Source of the DNA: Marivita lacus
Lineage (GTDB): Bacteria; Pseudomonadota; Alphaproteobacteria; Rhodobacterales; Rhodobacteraceae
Direction of reading: 5' to 3'
NCBI RefSeq assembly: GCF_014637725.1
Contig: NZ_BMFC01000001.1
Location: forward strand, 436,632 to 500,631
DNA length: 64,000 bases
Shown here: piece by piece, positions 18,534 through 28,231 of the stretch
Layout of the letters: each line of letters opens with the position of its first letter
Position numbering within the stretch: the stretch's first letter is position 1
The notes under the pieces: generated by a model
Seen by the model: only the letters and a program-made list of their open reading frames with translations
Databases searched by the model: none
What the model was told of the DNA's origin: nothing
Made by a program: the position numbers and the translations under genes

Positions 18534-19607
18534 ATGGACGATCTGCGCGACAAGTATATTGGGCTGATTGCGGCGGCGGGCGACGAAGCAACGCTCGAAG
18601 ACCTGCGCGTGCAGGCCGTCGGCAAGAAGGGCGAGATCAGCCTCATGATGCGCGAACTGGGCAAGATGAGCCCCGAAGAGCGTCAGACCGCAGGCCCAGC
18701 GCTGAACGCGCTCAAGGACGAGATTAATTCGGCTCTGTCGGCCAAGAAAGCGGCGCTTGAGGATACGGCGCTTGATGAGCGTCTGCGCGGCGAATGGCTG
18801 GACGTGACCCTGCCCGGACGCACCCGCCGCATGGGCACCATTCATCCGATCAGCCAGGTCACCGAAGAGGTCACCGCGATCTTTGCCGATATGGGCTTTG
18901 CCGTTGCCGAAGGGCCGCAGATCGACACCGACTGGTACAATTTCGACGCGCTGAACATCCCCGGCCACCACCCCGCGCGGGCGGAAATGGACACGTTCTA
19001 CATGAACCGCGCGGAAGGCGACAATCGCCCGCCGCATGTGCTGCGCACCCACACCAGCCCGGTGCAGATCCGGTCGATGGAAAAGACCGGCGCGCCCATC
19101 CGCATCATTGCTCCGGGCCGCGTCTACCGTGCGGACTATGACCAGACCCACACGCCGATGTTCCACCAGGTCGAGGGCCTTGCCATCGACCGCGACATCT
19201 CCATGGCGAACCTGAAATGGGTGCTGGAGGAATTCGTAAAGGCCTATTTCGAAGTGGACGATGTCGAACTCCGCTTCCGCGCCTCGCACTTCCCGTTCAC
19301 CGAACCATCGGCCGAGGTGGACATTCGCTGTTCGTGGGAAGGCGGCACGCTGAAAGTGGGCGAGGGCGATGACTGGCTCGAAATCCTCGGCTCCGGCATG
19401 GTGCATCCGAAGGTGCTCCAGAATGCAGGCGTGAACCCCGACGAATGGCAGGGCTTTGCCTTCGGCATGGGCATCGACCGCATCGCGATGCTGAAATACG
19501 GCATCCCCGACCTGCGCGCCTTTTTCGATTCCGACCTGCGCTGGCTGCGCCATTATGGGTTTACATCGCTCGACGTGCCAACGCTGCATGGGGGGCTGAG
19601 TGGGTGA
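18534..19607 (+). CDS. pheS: Phenylalanine-tRNA ligase alpha subunit
   Basis: Catalytic subunit of the alpha2-beta2 enzyme. 357 residues from the ATG at 18534 behind GGAGG. Class II motifs are visible: [10 protein letters not shown], the motif 2 region [36 protein letters not shown], and motif 3 [18 protein letters not shown]. The N-terminal coiled coil ([22 protein letters not shown]) binds tRNA. Its stop overlaps the GTG start of a DUF2513 gene, which in turn overlaps pheT. This is unusual because pheS and pheT are normally adjacent. Confidence 0.97.
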   Translation: MDDLRDKYIGLIAAAGDEATLEDLRVQAVGKKGEISLMMRELGKMSPEERQTAGPALNALKDEINSALSAKKAALEDTALDERLRGEWLDVTLPGRTRRMGTIHPISQVTEEVTAIFADMGFAVAEGPQIDTDWYNFDALNIPGHHPARAEMDTFYMNRAEGDNRPPHVLRTHTSPVQIRSMEKTGAPIRIIAPGRVYRADYDQTHTPMFHQVEGLAIDRDISMANLKWVLEEFVKAYFEVDDVELRFRASHFPFTEPSAEVDIRCSWEGGTLKVGEGDDWLEILGSGMVHPKVLQNAGVNPDEWQGFAFGMGIDRIAMLKYGIPDLRAFFDSDLRWLRHYGFTSLDVPTLHGGLSG

Positions 19608-19954
19608 AACGAGATGATGATTTAATCAGAAAATTACTGATTGAAACTGAAGCAGCAGAGGAATGGCGTGTTACGGTATTCGAAGGTCTAAACAACCCTC
19701 CCGAAGAGGAGCAGCGAAACTACCATATCAAGTTGCTTTGTGACGCCGGTCTGATGACTTGGGAAACGGGTATTATGTATCGGATGACCAATCAGGGTCA
19801 TGATTATCTGGATGCTGTGAGATCCGACAATATCTGGCAAAAGACCAAAGATGGAGCAGCCCAAGTTGGTGGCATGACACTTGGAATGATGAAAGAACTT
19901 GCGATCGCCTATTTAAAGAAAGAGGCCAAGGATCGTCTAGGAGTTGATCTATGA
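19604..19954 (+). CDS. DUF2513-like protein embedded in the pheS-pheT operon
   Basis: A 116-residue protein. The GTG start at 19604 overlaps the pheS stop (GTGA), and its own stop overlaps the pheT ATG (ATGA), so it is translated in series with both. This start gives [22 protein letters not shown], the characteristic opening of DUF2513 proteins, which are often found on phages and islands. An internal [25 protein letters not shown] is a winged-helix-like segment. The gene is visibly A/T-richer than pheS and pheT, which suggests later arrival. Function unknown. Later residues ([20 protein letters not shown]) are helical. Confidence 0.8.
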   Translation: MKRDDDLIRKLLIETEAAEEWRVTVFEGLNNPPEEEQRNYHIKLLCDAGLMTWETGIMYRMTNQGHDYLDAVRSDNIWQKTKDGAAQVGGMTLGMMKELAIAYLKKEAKDRLGVDL

Positions 19955-22347
19955 AATTCACCCTCTCCTGGCTGAAAAAGCACCTCGACACCACGGCGAC
20001 CGTGGACGAGATCACCTATGCCCTGACCGATCTCGGGCTTGAGGTCGAAGGCGTCGAGAATCCGGCGGACAAGCTCAAGACGTTCACGCTGGCCAAGGTC
20101 AAACACGCCGAACAGCACCCCGATGCCGACCGTCTGCGTGTCTGTACGGTCGAGACTGACGAGGGCGACAAGCAGATCGTCTGCGGCGCGCCGAACGCGC
20201 GCGCGGGCATCACCGTCGTTCTGGCGAAACCGGGCGACTACGTGCCGGGCATCGACGTGACGCTCAGCGTCGGCAACATCCGCGGTGTCGAAAGCCATGG
20301 CATGATGGCCTCGGAACGCGAGCTTGAGCTTAGCGACGAACATGACGGCATCATCGAACTGCCCTCGGGCGAGGTGGGTCAGAAATTCATCGACTGGCTG
20401 GCGGAAAACGATCCGTCCAAGGTGGACCCGGTGATCGAGATCGCGATCACCCCCAACCGCCCCGACGCGCTGGGTGTGCAGGGCATCGCCCGCGATCTGG
20501 CCGCGCGTGGTCTGGGCACGCTCAAGCCCCGCGATGTGGATCCGGTGCCCGCCAGCTTTGTCGCTGACACCAAAGTCATCATCGACGAAGACACGGCTGA
20601 CGGCTGCCCGCTGTTCTGTGGCCGCATCATTCGCGGCGTCACCAACGGCCCCAGCCCGCAATGGCTGCAAGACGTGTTGCGGGCCATCGGCTTGCGGCCG
20701 ATCAACTTCCTTGTCGATGTGACCAACTTCTTCACCTACGACCGCAACCGCCCCTTGCACGTCTTCGACATGGCCAAGGTGACGGGCGATCTGCGCATAC
20801 ACCGCGCGACGGGAGGCGAGACACTCTTGGCTCTGGACGGCAAGACCTACACGCTCCAGCCCGGCCAGATGGTGATCTCCGACGCCAAGGGTCCCGAAAG
20901 CATTGCTGGCATCATGGGCGGCGAGGAAACGGGCTGCACTGACGAGACCACCGATGTCTTTGTCGAAAGCGCCTATTGGGACCCGATCCAGATCGCCCAC
21001 ACGGGCCGTGCGCTCAAGATCAACTCCGACGCGCGCTACCGCTTTGAACGCGGGGTTGATCCGGCCTTCACGCCCGAAGGTCTGGAACACGCGGTGCGGA
21101 TGATCGTCGATCACGCAGGCGGTGAGGCGTCCGAGGTCATCATGGCCGGTGCGGTGCCCGATACGTCCCGCGCCTACAAGCTTGAACCTGCACGGGTGAT
21201 CTCGCTCGTTGGCATGGAGATCCCCGAGGCCGAACAGCGTCAGACACTCACAGCCCTTGGTTTCCGTCTCGAAGGCAACATGGCGCATGTGCCATCATGG
21301 CGCCCGGACGTGCTGGGTGAAGCCGATCTGGTGGAAGAGGTGGCGCGCATCGCCTCCCTGACCAAGCTGCAAGGCAAGCCGATGCGCCGCATGGACCCCG
21401 GTGTGCCCAAGCCGATCCTGTCCCCGATGCAGCGCCGCGAACGTGCCGCGCGGCGGACGGCGGCAGCCTTGGGGTACAACGAATGCGTGACCTACAGCTT
21501 CATCGACAAGGCCGCAGCCACGCTGTTCGGCGGCGGTGACGATGCCACGATGCTGGCCAATCCGATCAGCGCCGACATGAGCCACATGCGCCCCGCCCTG
21601 CTGCCCGGTCTGTTGCAGGCCGCTGCCCGCAATCAGGCGCGCGGGTTCATGGACCTTGCGCTGTTCGAGCTTGGCCACGCCTTCCACGGTGGCGAACCCG
21701 AGGAGCAGCATCTGCAACTGTCCGGTGTCCTCATCGGAAAGACCGGACCGAAGGACGTGCACGGCACCGCTCGCGCTGTCGATCTGTTCGACGCCAAGGC
21801 CGATGCCGAGGCGATCCTTGCCGCGATGGGTGCGCCCGCCAAGACGCAAATCCTGCGCGGCGCCAGCGAGTGGTGGCATCCGGGCCGTCACGGCATGATC
21901 TGCCTGGGCCCGAAAAAGGTGCTGGGCGTGTTCGGTGAGCTTCACCCCAGGGTGCTCAAGGCGATGGACGTCAAGGGACCGGCGGTCGCCTTCACCCTCT
22001 GGCCGCAGGAAATTCCCCTGCCGCGCAAGACAGGGGCCACGCGCCCCGCGCTGGTGCTCAACGACCTGCAAGCGGTCGAACGCGACTTTGCGTTTGTCGT
22101 GGATGCACAGGTTGCAGCGCTCGACCTGATGAACGCCGCAGCTGGCGCGGACAAGGTGCTGATTTCAGACGTGCGTCTGTTTGACGAATTCATCGGTGGG
22201 TCGCTCGGTGCGGGAAAGAAATCCCTCGCCATCACCGTCCGGCTTCAGCCGACGGATGCGACGCTCAAGGATACGGATATCGAGGCGGTCGGAAAGAAGA
22301 TCATCGAGAAGGTCGAAAAAGCCACCGGCGGCGTTTTGCGCGGGTAG
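19951..22347 (+). CDS. pheT: Phenylalanine-tRNA ligase beta subunit
   Basis: 798-residue partner of PheS. The order of domains is normal: an N-terminal tRNA-binding OB fold (KVKHAEQHPDADRLRVC), B3/B4 editing region (FCGRIIRGV, AGIMGGEETGC), B5 (RAYKLEPARVISLVG), a catalytic-like domain without class II signatures (NECVTYSFIDKAA), and a C-terminal ferredoxin-like anticodon-binding domain (DVRLFDEFIGGSLGAGKKSLAITVRLQP). It starts inside the stop of the DUF2513 gene, with AGGAG 8 bases upstream. Confidence 0.97.
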   Translation: MKFTLSWLKKHLDTTATVDEITYALTDLGLEVEGVENPADKLKTFTLAKVKHAEQHPDADRLRVCTVETDEGDKQIVCGAPNARAGITVVLAKPGDYVPGIDVTLSVGNIRGVESHGMMASERELELSDEHDGIIELPSGEVGQKFIDWLAENDPSKVDPVIEIAITPNRPDALGVQGIARDLAARGLGTLKPRDVDPVPASFVADTKVIIDEDTADGCPLFCGRIIRGVTNGPSPQWLQDVLRAIGLRPINFLVDVTNFFTYDRNRPLHVFDMAKVTGDLRIHRATGGETLLALDGKTYTLQPGQMVISDAKGPESIAGIMGGEETGCTDETTDVFVESAYWDPIQIAHTGRALKINSDARYRFERGVDPAFTPEGLEHAVRMIVDHAGGEASEVIMAGAVPDTSRAYKLEPARVISLVGMEIPEAEQRQTLTALGFRLEGNMAHVPSWRPDVLGEADLVEEVARIASLTKLQGKPMRRMDPGVPKPILSPMQRRERAARRTAAALGYNECVTYSFIDKAAATLFGGGDDATMLANPISADMSHMRPALLPGLLQAAARNQARGFMDLALFELGHAFHGGEPEEQHLQLSGVLIGKTGPKDVHGTARAVDLFDAKADAEAILAAMGAPAKTQILRGASEWWHPGRHGMICLGPKKVLGVFGELHPRVLKAMDVKGPAVAFTLWPQEIPLPRKTGATRPALVLNDLQAVERDFAFVVDAQVAALDLMNAAAGADKVLISDVRLFDEFIGGSLGAGKKSLAITVRLQPTDATLKDTDIEAVGKKIIEKVEKATGGVLRG

Positions 22348-22370
22348 GACCATAGCGAAGGGGGCGGCAT

Positions 22371-23003
22371 ATGTATCAATCTGCAAAGTTTTGGGACAAG
22401 GTTGCAGACAAATACGCCGCCGCCCCGATTCGCAACGAAGCGGCGTATAACGCGACACTGGACCGGGTGCGCGCGGTTCTGAATGCGTCGGACACGGTGT
22501 TGGAGTTGGGTTGCGGCACCGGGACCACCGCCATCGCCCTTGCGCCCGATGTCAGCCACATCATCGCAACCGACGTGTCCGAGGCGATGCTGGCCAAGGG
22601 TCGGGACAAGGCGCGCGACCAGCACGTGGCCAATATCGACTTCGTTCAGGCGGACGCGAAAGATGCACCTGAAGGCCCGTTCGACGCGGTGCTGGCCTTC
22701 AACCTGCTTCACCTGATCGAGGATATGGACAGCGCATTGGCGGACATCGCCAAACGCACCAAACCGGGCGGTGTGTTCGTCTCCAAGACCTTTTGCATGC
22801 CGGAACGGCGCAATATGATCTGGTGGTTTATTCAACTTGGCCTGCCGGTCATGCAGGCCATCGGCAAGGCGCCCTATTTCGCCAGGTTGTCGATCACTGA
22901 TCTTGATGCAGCGATCACTCGCGCTGGCTTCACAATTGTCGACACGCAGATGGCTCCGGGCAAGGATCCGCGGCGCACGGTGTTTGCCCGCCGGACCGAA
23001 TGA
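22371..23003 (+). CDS. Class I SAM-dependent methyltransferase
   Basis: A 210-residue Rossmann-fold methyltransferase. Motif I is VLELGCGTGTTAIALAP (about 43-59), followed by IIATDVSEAML and FDAVLAFNLLHLI. The insert NMIWWFIQLGLPVMQAIGKAPYFARLS is hydrophobic and might contact the membrane or a lipid-like substrate. Substrate unknown. It follows pheT by 23 bases, so it is probably at the tail of the pheST transcript. Confidence 0.85.
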   Translation: MYQSAKFWDKVADKYAAAPIRNEAAYNATLDRVRAVLNASDTVLELGCGTGTTAIALAPDVSHIIATDVSEAMLAKGRDKARDQHVANIDFVQADAKDAPEGPFDAVLAFNLLHLIEDMDSALADIAKRTKPGGVFVSKTFCMPERRNMIWWFIQLGLPVMQAIGKAPYFARLSITDLDAAITRAGFTIVDTQMAPGKDPRRTVFARRTE

Positions 23004-23057
23004 TTGGCCTTTGCGCCGATCTGGGCTACCCCTTTGGTCAAACAGAAGGAGAGACAC

Positions 23058-23507
23058 ATGGGATTGCGCGTTTACCTGTCCGGAGAGATTCACACCGATT
23101 GGCGTGACCAGATCATCGACGCCTGCGACGGGCTGGATGTCATCTTTGACGGCCCCGTTACCGATCACGCCGCGAGCGATGATTGCGGTGTCGCGATCCT
23201 TGGCGCGGAAGACAACAAGTACTGGCACGACCATAAGGGCGCAATGGTCAACGCGATCCGCACCCGCAAGGGCATCGAGGAGGCGGATGTCGTGGTCGTG
23301 CGCTTTGGCGAGAAGTACAAGCAATGGAACGCGGCCTTTGATGCAGGATTTGCCGCGGCCTTGAACAAGTCCCTGATCATTCTGCAACAGCCCGAACACG
23401 ATCACGCCCTCAAGGAAGTGGATGCCGCCGCCTTGGCAATGACGCGCACTCCGCAAGAGGTGGCGCAGATCCTGCGTTATGTCCTGACCGGCGCCTTGCC
23501 CAAGTAG
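23058..23507 (+). CDS. YtoQ family protein
   Basis: A 149-residue protein of the YtoQ family, conserved but of unknown function. The ATG at 23058 is preceded by AAGGAGAG. The sequence LRVYLSGEIHTDWRDQI and the later FGEKYKQWNAAFDAGFAAALNKSLIIL resemble the fold of nucleoside 2-deoxyribosyltransferases, with an acidic residue in the helix after AAFDAGF. This is a fold-level similarity only. No signal or membrane segment. Sits between the methyltransferase gene and mscL. Confidence 0.8.
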   Translation: MGLRVYLSGEIHTDWRDQIIDACDGLDVIFDGPVTDHAASDDCGVAILGAEDNKYWHDHKGAMVNAIRTRKGIEEADVVVVRFGEKYKQWNAAFDAGFAAALNKSLIILQQPEHDHALKEVDAAALAMTRTPQEVAQILRYVLTGALPK

Positions 23508-23662
23508 GCGACAGCCCCGGCTAGCTGTATTTTTTGCGGCAAGCCCTTGCATTTTCCCCGTGGATTGTTGCCGGACGCGTGACAAAGACCGTGGCAATGG
23601 TATCAAACCGGCGGCGACGGATTTTTTGTCCGGCCTCAAGCCAACACGAGGGGAATTTAGTA

Positions 23663-24088
23663 ATGATTCAAGAATTCAAGGACTTCATCGCCAAGGGCAA
23701 TGTCATGGACATGGCTGTTGGTATCATCGTCGGGGCCGCGTTCACGGCGATCGTGACCTCATTGGTCGGCGACCTGATCAACCCGATCATCGCCCTGTTC
23801 ACCGGCGGGATTGATTTCTCCGGCTGGTTCTACACGCTGGATGGCAGCACGCATGCCTCGCTGGCAGCAGCCCAGGACGCAGGCGCAGCCGTGTTCGCAA
23901 TCGGGAATTTCATCATGGCCGTGATCAATTTCCTGATCATCGCCTTCGTGGTGTTCCTGCTGGTCAAGATGGTCAACCGCATCAAGGCCTCGGCAGAAAA
24001 GCCGGAGGACATTGCCCCCGAAGTCGCAACCGGTCCGAGCGAGCTGGATGTCCTGCTGGAAATTCGGGACGCGCTCAAGAAAGGGTGA
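23663..24088 (+). CDS. mscL: Large-conductance mechanosensitive channel
   Basis: Pore that opens under membrane tension during hypo-osmotic shock. 141 residues. The N-terminal amphipathic helix [35 protein letters not shown] includes the pore-lining first helix. TM2 is [25 protein letters not shown], then a charged linker and a C-terminal helix ([16 protein letters not shown]). The periplasmic loop is longer than in E. coli. GAGGGGAA precedes the ATG at 23663. A strong terminator follows. Confidence 0.95.
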   Translation: MIQEFKDFIAKGNVMDMAVGIIVGAAFTAIVTSLVGDLINPIIALFTGGIDFSGWFYTLDGSTHASLAAAQDAGAAVFAIGNFIMAVINFLIIAFVVFLLVKMVNRIKASAEKPEDIAPEVATGPSELDVLLEIRDALKKG

Positions 24089-24126
24089 CACCTTCGCGCC
24101 ACAGCTTTGCTGATCTGCACGAAATG

Positions 24127-24161
24127 AACCCTGCGCCGAGAGAACCGGCGCAGGGTTTTTT
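24127..24161. terminator. Rho-independent terminator after mscL
   Basis: A 12-base stem (24127-24138 with 24146-24157) with a 7-base loop, followed on the plus strand by six T. It lies between the convergent mscL and sugar dehydrogenase genes. The A-A at the start of the left arm also gives a short T-run on the other strand, so it may work both ways. Confidence 0.9.
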
Positions 24162-24164
24162 ACA

Positions 24165-25451
24165 TCAGTTGGACGGTGTCATCTTGTGAATGGCACCTTC
24201 ATCGGTGGCCGTGTAGAGGCTGCCATCGGGGCCAACCACCACCGAGCGGAAACGTCCCGGCTCCATCGGCAGGGTCATCTCGGTGACATCCTCGACCGTC
24301 AGTTCTTCGGTCAACTGGATCACGTCAATCCGCTGGCCCAGCGGTGTGCCACCAAAGCCGATCCCCATGATGCCGACGACCATGGCACCGTTCCAGTCGC
24401 CCCACTGTTCACCTTCAAGGAACGCTGCAGAGGAGGTTCCCTGCGACCAGCCGTTGTTGTCCCAGATCGGGGACATGGCGTCGGGATAGGTCTCAAGGTC
24501 CGTCATCGGCATGAAGGACGCGCGCTCGTAACGGTCCATGCCATCCATCTGGTTCGGGCTGTAGCCGCAATAATTGTCCGGGCACTCGCCACGTCCACCC
24601 ACGTTCGGGCGCGGATCCCAGCCGGCATTGCCACCATTTTGCAGCACTGTGATCTCGTCCGAATGCCATGGCCCGTGTTCCGCCGTGATCGCGGTGCCGG
24701 TTGCCGGGTGGAACGCGATACCCTGCACGTTGCGGTGACCATAGGTAAAGGTCCGTTTGTCGAACCCTTCGGGCGGCGTGTTCTCGGCAGCGGCATTGCC
24801 GTCGCGGTCGATGCGCAGCACCTTGCTGCCCATAATGGTCGGGCTTTGCGGCACTTCGCCGTTATGCGTATCGCCCGTGGTCAGGTAGATATAGCCATCC
24901 GGCCCGAACCGGACACGCCCGCCATTATGCGCACCAGAGCCACCGAAGGGGTGATCGCTCGGGTTCATCTTGTAAGGCACGTCGGCCACGATATCGGTGC
25001 GGTCCGATACGTTGGTGAAATCTTCGTTCACCACCAGACGCATCAGCCGGTTCGTGTGCGGCGTCACCATGTTGGAGGTCGAATAGACATAGATCTGGCG
25101 ATTTTCGGCAAAATCGGGGTCTACGGCAACGCCCATCATTCCGGCCTGACCGTCACAGAACAGGTCATCTGCTGCACTCGGATAGCCTTCAGCACCGGAC
25201 ATGCCCAGAAGCGCGTTGACTTCGCCGGACGGCAGCATGACGGACAGGCCATCGCATTTTTCGGTGAAGAACATTGTGCCGTCACCGAGGAACGACATGT
25301 CCCACGGCTCGTCCAGATCGTCGAGAACGACGGTATGCTGCAGATTGGTCGTGTTCATGGCCTGTGCCGGAGCCGAAGAAGCGGCAACGAAAGCACCTGT
25401 CACAAATGGCAGAACGGCAAAGATCGCCGTGGTACGCGATAGATAACCCAT
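24165..25451 (-). CDS. PQQ-dependent soluble sugar dehydrogenase (Gdh-B/YliI type)
   Basis: Periplasmic oxidoreductase that would oxidise aldose sugars using pyrroloquinoline quinone. 428 residues with a signal peptide cleaved near SSAPAQA. The six-bladed propeller family (PF07995) is indicated by LDEPWDMSFLGDGTMFFTEK, GGSGAHNGGRVRFGPDGYIYLTTGD (PQQ and calcium region), YGHRNVQGIAFHP and ITAEHGPWHSDEITV. No PQQ synthesis genes occur in this window. It faces mscL across a shared terminator. Confidence 0.87.
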   Translation of the reverse strand: MGYLSRTTAIFAVLPFVTGAFVAASSAPAQAMNTTNLQHTVVLDDLDEPWDMSFLGDGTMFFTEKCDGLSVMLPSGEVNALLGMSGAEGYPSAADDLFCDGQAGMMGVAVDPDFAENRQIYVYSTSNMVTPHTNRLMRLVVNEDFTNVSDRTDIVADVPYKMNPSDHPFGGSGAHNGGRVRFGPDGYIYLTTGDTHNGEVPQSPTIMGSKVLRIDRDGNAAAENTPPEGFDKRTFTYGHRNVQGIAFHPATGTAITAEHGPWHSDEITVLQNGGNAGWDPRPNVGGRGECPDNYCGYSPNQMDGMDRYERASFMPMTDLETYPDAMSPIWDNNGWSQGTSSAAFLEGEQWGDWNGAMVVGIMGIGFGGTPLGQRIDVIQLTEELTVEDVTEMTLPMEPGRFRSVVVGPDGSLYTATDEGAIHKMTPSN

Positions 25452-25632
25452 AATATCCTCCCTGATTTATGGTAGGTCCAGCTTCCTCCGATAACGCGGC
25501 AGACTGACGCAGCGTCGGCTGGACAGGGAGGACATTAGGGTCTTTGTGCGCTTAATCAATATATAAGATGCACCTTTTGAAGCTTGTCAAACAGTGCCTC
25601 TGATTGCTGAGAATCCGGGCGCATCGGCTTGG

Positions 25633-26925
25633 TCAGACCACCACGTCAAGACGCTCCTGATCGCCGACGCCGAACACCCGCTTGTAGCGGTCGATCTGAT
25701 CCTCTGGCCCCATCGCCTTGTTCGGGTTATCGGACAGTTTCACCGTCGCCCGACCATTCGCCTCGACCGCCTTGCACACAAGGCTGAACGGGGCCAGCCG
25801 GTCATCCGGAGTCAGCCCCCGGAAATCATTCGTCAGCAAAGTCCCCCAGCCAAAGGACACCCGCACGCGGCCGGCAAACTGCCGCTGCAGTTCAAGGATC
25901 TTGTCCACGTCCAGCCCATCCGAGAAGATCACCAGCTTCTTGGTCGGATCTTCGCCGCGTTCTTTCCACCAGCGGATCGCCGTTTCGGCCCCAGTTGCAG
26001 GATCGCCTGAATCGATCCGGATGCCCGTCCAGCCCGCAAGCCAATCCGGTGCGTTCTTCAGGAAACCCTCGGTCCCGTAGGTGTCGGGCAGGATCATCCG
26101 CAGGTTGCCTTCGTGCTCCTCGTGCCAATCGGCAAGAACATCATACGGCGCTTTGGCCAACGCGGTGTCATCCTCGGCCAGCGCGGCATAGACCATCGGC
26201 AGTTCATGCGCGTTGGTGCCAATCGCCTCAAGGTCGCGGTTCTTGGCGATCAGGCAGTTCGAGGTGCCGACGAAACTGTTGCCCAGTCCTTCGTACATCG
26301 CCTGAACGCACCAGTCCTGCCAGAGGAACGAATGCCGCCGCCTTGTGCCGAAATCGGCGATGCGCAAAGCCGGGTCTACGCGCAAGAGTTCGATCTTTTC
26401 CCAAAGCTTGGTCATCGCGCGGGCGTAAAGCACCTGCAACTCGAACCGGCCCATGTCGTTCAGAACGGCGCGGCCGCGCAACTCCATCAGAACCGCCAGT
26501 GCCGGAATCTCCCAGAGCATCACCTCGGGCCAAGCCCCTTCGAAGGTCAGCTCGTACTGATCCCCAACACGCTCCAGATGATAGGGCGGCAGGCGCAACT
26601 GCTCGAACCACTCCATGAAGTCCGGGCGGAACATCTGACGCTTGCCGTAAAACGTGTTGCCGCGCAGCCACGTGCTTTCGTTGCGTCGCAGGGACAGCGA
26701 CCGGATATGGTCCAACTGTTCGCGCAGCTCGCCCTCATCGATCAGCTTTGCCAGAGGCACATGGGAGGACCGGTTGATGAGACTGAAGGTCACCTGGGTG
26801 TCGCGCTTGTTGCGGAACACCGATTGGCACATCAGCAGCTTGTAGAAATCCGTATCGATGAGCGACCGAACGATGGGGTCGATCTTCCATTTGTGGTTCC
26901 AGACACGGGTGGCGATATCAACCAT
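25633..26925 (-). CDS. pncB: Nicotinate phosphoribosyltransferase
   Basis: Joins nicotinate and PRPP to nicotinate mononucleotide in NAD salvage. 430 residues from the ATG at 26925, with GGAG upstream; a TTG four codons earlier is less likely. Family features are SLIDTDFYKLLMCQ at the N-terminus, GTSNCLIAKNRDL, RIDSGDPA and SFGWGTLLTND (phosphate-binding loop). Nicotinamidase pncA lies 1.3 kb upstream on the same strand, so both salvage steps from nicotinamide are clustered with terB and a cysteine-cluster gene between. Confidence 0.95.
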   Translation of the reverse strand: MVDIATRVWNHKWKIDPIVRSLIDTDFYKLLMCQSVFRNKRDTQVTFSLINRSSHVPLAKLIDEGELREQLDHIRSLSLRRNESTWLRGNTFYGKRQMFRPDFMEWFEQLRLPPYHLERVGDQYELTFEGAWPEVMLWEIPALAVLMELRGRAVLNDMGRFELQVLYARAMTKLWEKIELLRVDPALRIADFGTRRRHSFLWQDWCVQAMYEGLGNSFVGTSNCLIAKNRDLEAIGTNAHELPMVYAALAEDDTALAKAPYDVLADWHEEHEGNLRMILPDTYGTEGFLKNAPDWLAGWTGIRIDSGDPATGAETAIRWWKERGEDPTKKLVIFSDGLDVDKILELQRQFAGRVRVSFGWGTLLTNDFRGLTPDDRLAPFSLVCKAVEANGRATVKLSDNPNKAMGPEDQIDRYKRVFGVGDQERLDVVV

Positions 26926-26985
26926 TGTGGTCTCCAAAGGCGCAGGCGACTCGCTTAGACCAACCCGGCCCGGCCTTGTCCAGTG

Positions 26986-27441
26986 TCAGTGGGTCTTGCC
27001 CCAATTGGCAAGCTCTTCATCGCGAATACGCTCGCAGGTCGCCTCGTCAACGCCCAGCAGCCCGGCGATTTCACCCAACAGCAGGCCTTCCTTGGCGTGG
27101 CGGTTGCCATCGGCATAGACCACATCCCAGAGAGCGGCCACCGCCGTCTCGCGTTTCTCCTGGCTGATGTTTTCTGTCAGGATGGCGGCCAGATCGGCTG
27201 TCCGCGGCAATTCATGTTCCAGCTTTTCGCATTGCGCACGCATCTTTGCGGCTTCCAGCGGTTTGAGACCGTACATCTTGGCCAGAACGCGGTCGATCTC
27301 CTCAACCTCCTGGAACAGGTAGGTCTTGTCCGCCATGGCCGTGCGCACCATCAGCGCCCCCAGCGCGTATTTCGCATCCGCAGGCGGGAGCGGGGTCGTC
27401 GGCACGGTCGTGTCGAACAGGGCAAGGATACGGTCGAACAT
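26986..27441 (-). CDS. TerB-family (tellurite resistance-like) protein
   Basis: About 151 residues, beginning MFDRILALFD. Helical TerB-like domain with MVRTAMADKTYLFQEVEEIDRVLAKMYGL and LWDVVYADGNRHAKEGLLLGEIAGLLGV. The acidic helix pairs are the usual metal-binding surface of TerB/DjlA N-domains. A start three codons earlier (27450) is also possible. In roseobacters this stand-alone TerB is not part of a ter operon, and its function is unknown. It sits between the cysteine-cluster gene and pncB. Confidence 0.78.
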   Translation of the reverse strand: MFDRILALFDTTVPTTPLPPADAKYALGALMVRTAMADKTYLFQEVEEIDRVLAKMYGLKPLEAAKMRAQCEKLEHELPRTADLAAILTENISQEKRETAVAALWDVVYADGNRHAKEGLLLGEIAGLLGVDEATCERIRDEELANWGKTH

Positions 27442-27529
27442 GGCATGCATTCCAAAAAGCCTTCGGACAAGGAGTGTACTGTAACTTACGCAACTCCGGC
27501 ACGCACTCAAAGGGGGAAAGACACGTTTT

Positions 27530-28231
27530 TCAGGTCCTTAGCAGATCTCGTTTGCTGCGCTTGAGTTCGGCATCCAGTTCAGTCGGCTTGTGACGCGACG
27601 CTGCCAGAGCCTCGTCCAGAGACGCGCCCTCGACCGCCGCTGCGGCAACGCGCGACAGAGCATAGGTCGACACGCGCTTGGTGCCTTTCAACGCCGCACG
27701 GCTCAGGCCGATGGCCGCAAGATACGTGTGATAAGGGCCAAGCGTCCCCGGACCCTGCGCAGCCTGCCCTTCGGACACCGATTTGCACGCCTCCACATCC
27801 GTAGACACATAGGCCCGGCAGATCATCGGACGCGCGGCATAGGCACGGCAACTGCGGGTATTCGGATCGAGCGACGGACAGGCCTTGGGATGCCATGCGC
27901 GGCCGTCCGGCTGCCCTGCCAAGGGGGCAAGCGCCTCGTGCAGCGCGACGGCCTCGGCCTCGGTGATCGTACCGCCATCCTCACCTGACAGGATACAGCA
28001 AAACGCGCAGCCATCGGTGCAGGCCAAGCCCTTGGGTGCCAGCCCCGACAGCGCCACACGCCCGATCCCGGTCGCAGCGGTGCCATCCGCCAGATCAGCT
28101 GCGGCGCGCGCCGCGTCGGATTGCGCGCCCAGATAGGCCAACAATCCCCGCTTGGCACGATCATTCACCTCGGGCGTGCTGACCGCGCGGGCCTTCTGCA
28201 GGCGGTCTGCCAGAGATGGCGCCTTGCTCAT
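27530..28231 (-). CDS. YkgJ-type cysteine-cluster protein
   Basis: 233 residues with conserved cysteines in ACTDGCAFCC (about 70-79), PKACPSLDPNTRSCRAYAARPMICRAY and VEACKS. This is the pattern of the YkgJ/FliB-like cysteine-cluster family (PF03692), thought to bind zinc or an iron-sulfur cluster. Its ATG overlaps the pncA stop (ATGA at 28228-28231), so it is co-translated with nicotinamidase. The role is unknown. Confidence 0.8.
   Translation of the reverse strand: MSKAPSLADRLQKARAVSTPEVNDRAKRGLLAYLGAQSDAARAAADLADGTAATGIGRVALSGLAPKGLACTDGCAFCCILSGEDGGTITEAEAVALHEALAPLAGQPDGRAWHPKACPSLDPNTRSCRAYAARPMICRAYVSTDVEACKSVSEGQAAQGPGTLGPYHTYLAAIGLSRAALKGTKRVSTYALSRVAAAAVEGASLDEALAASRHKPTELDAELKRSKRDLLRT

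Noticed and set aside
26926-26937. TTG start four codons before the pncB ATG
   Set aside because: The GGAG ribosome site lies at this place and fits the ATG at 26925.
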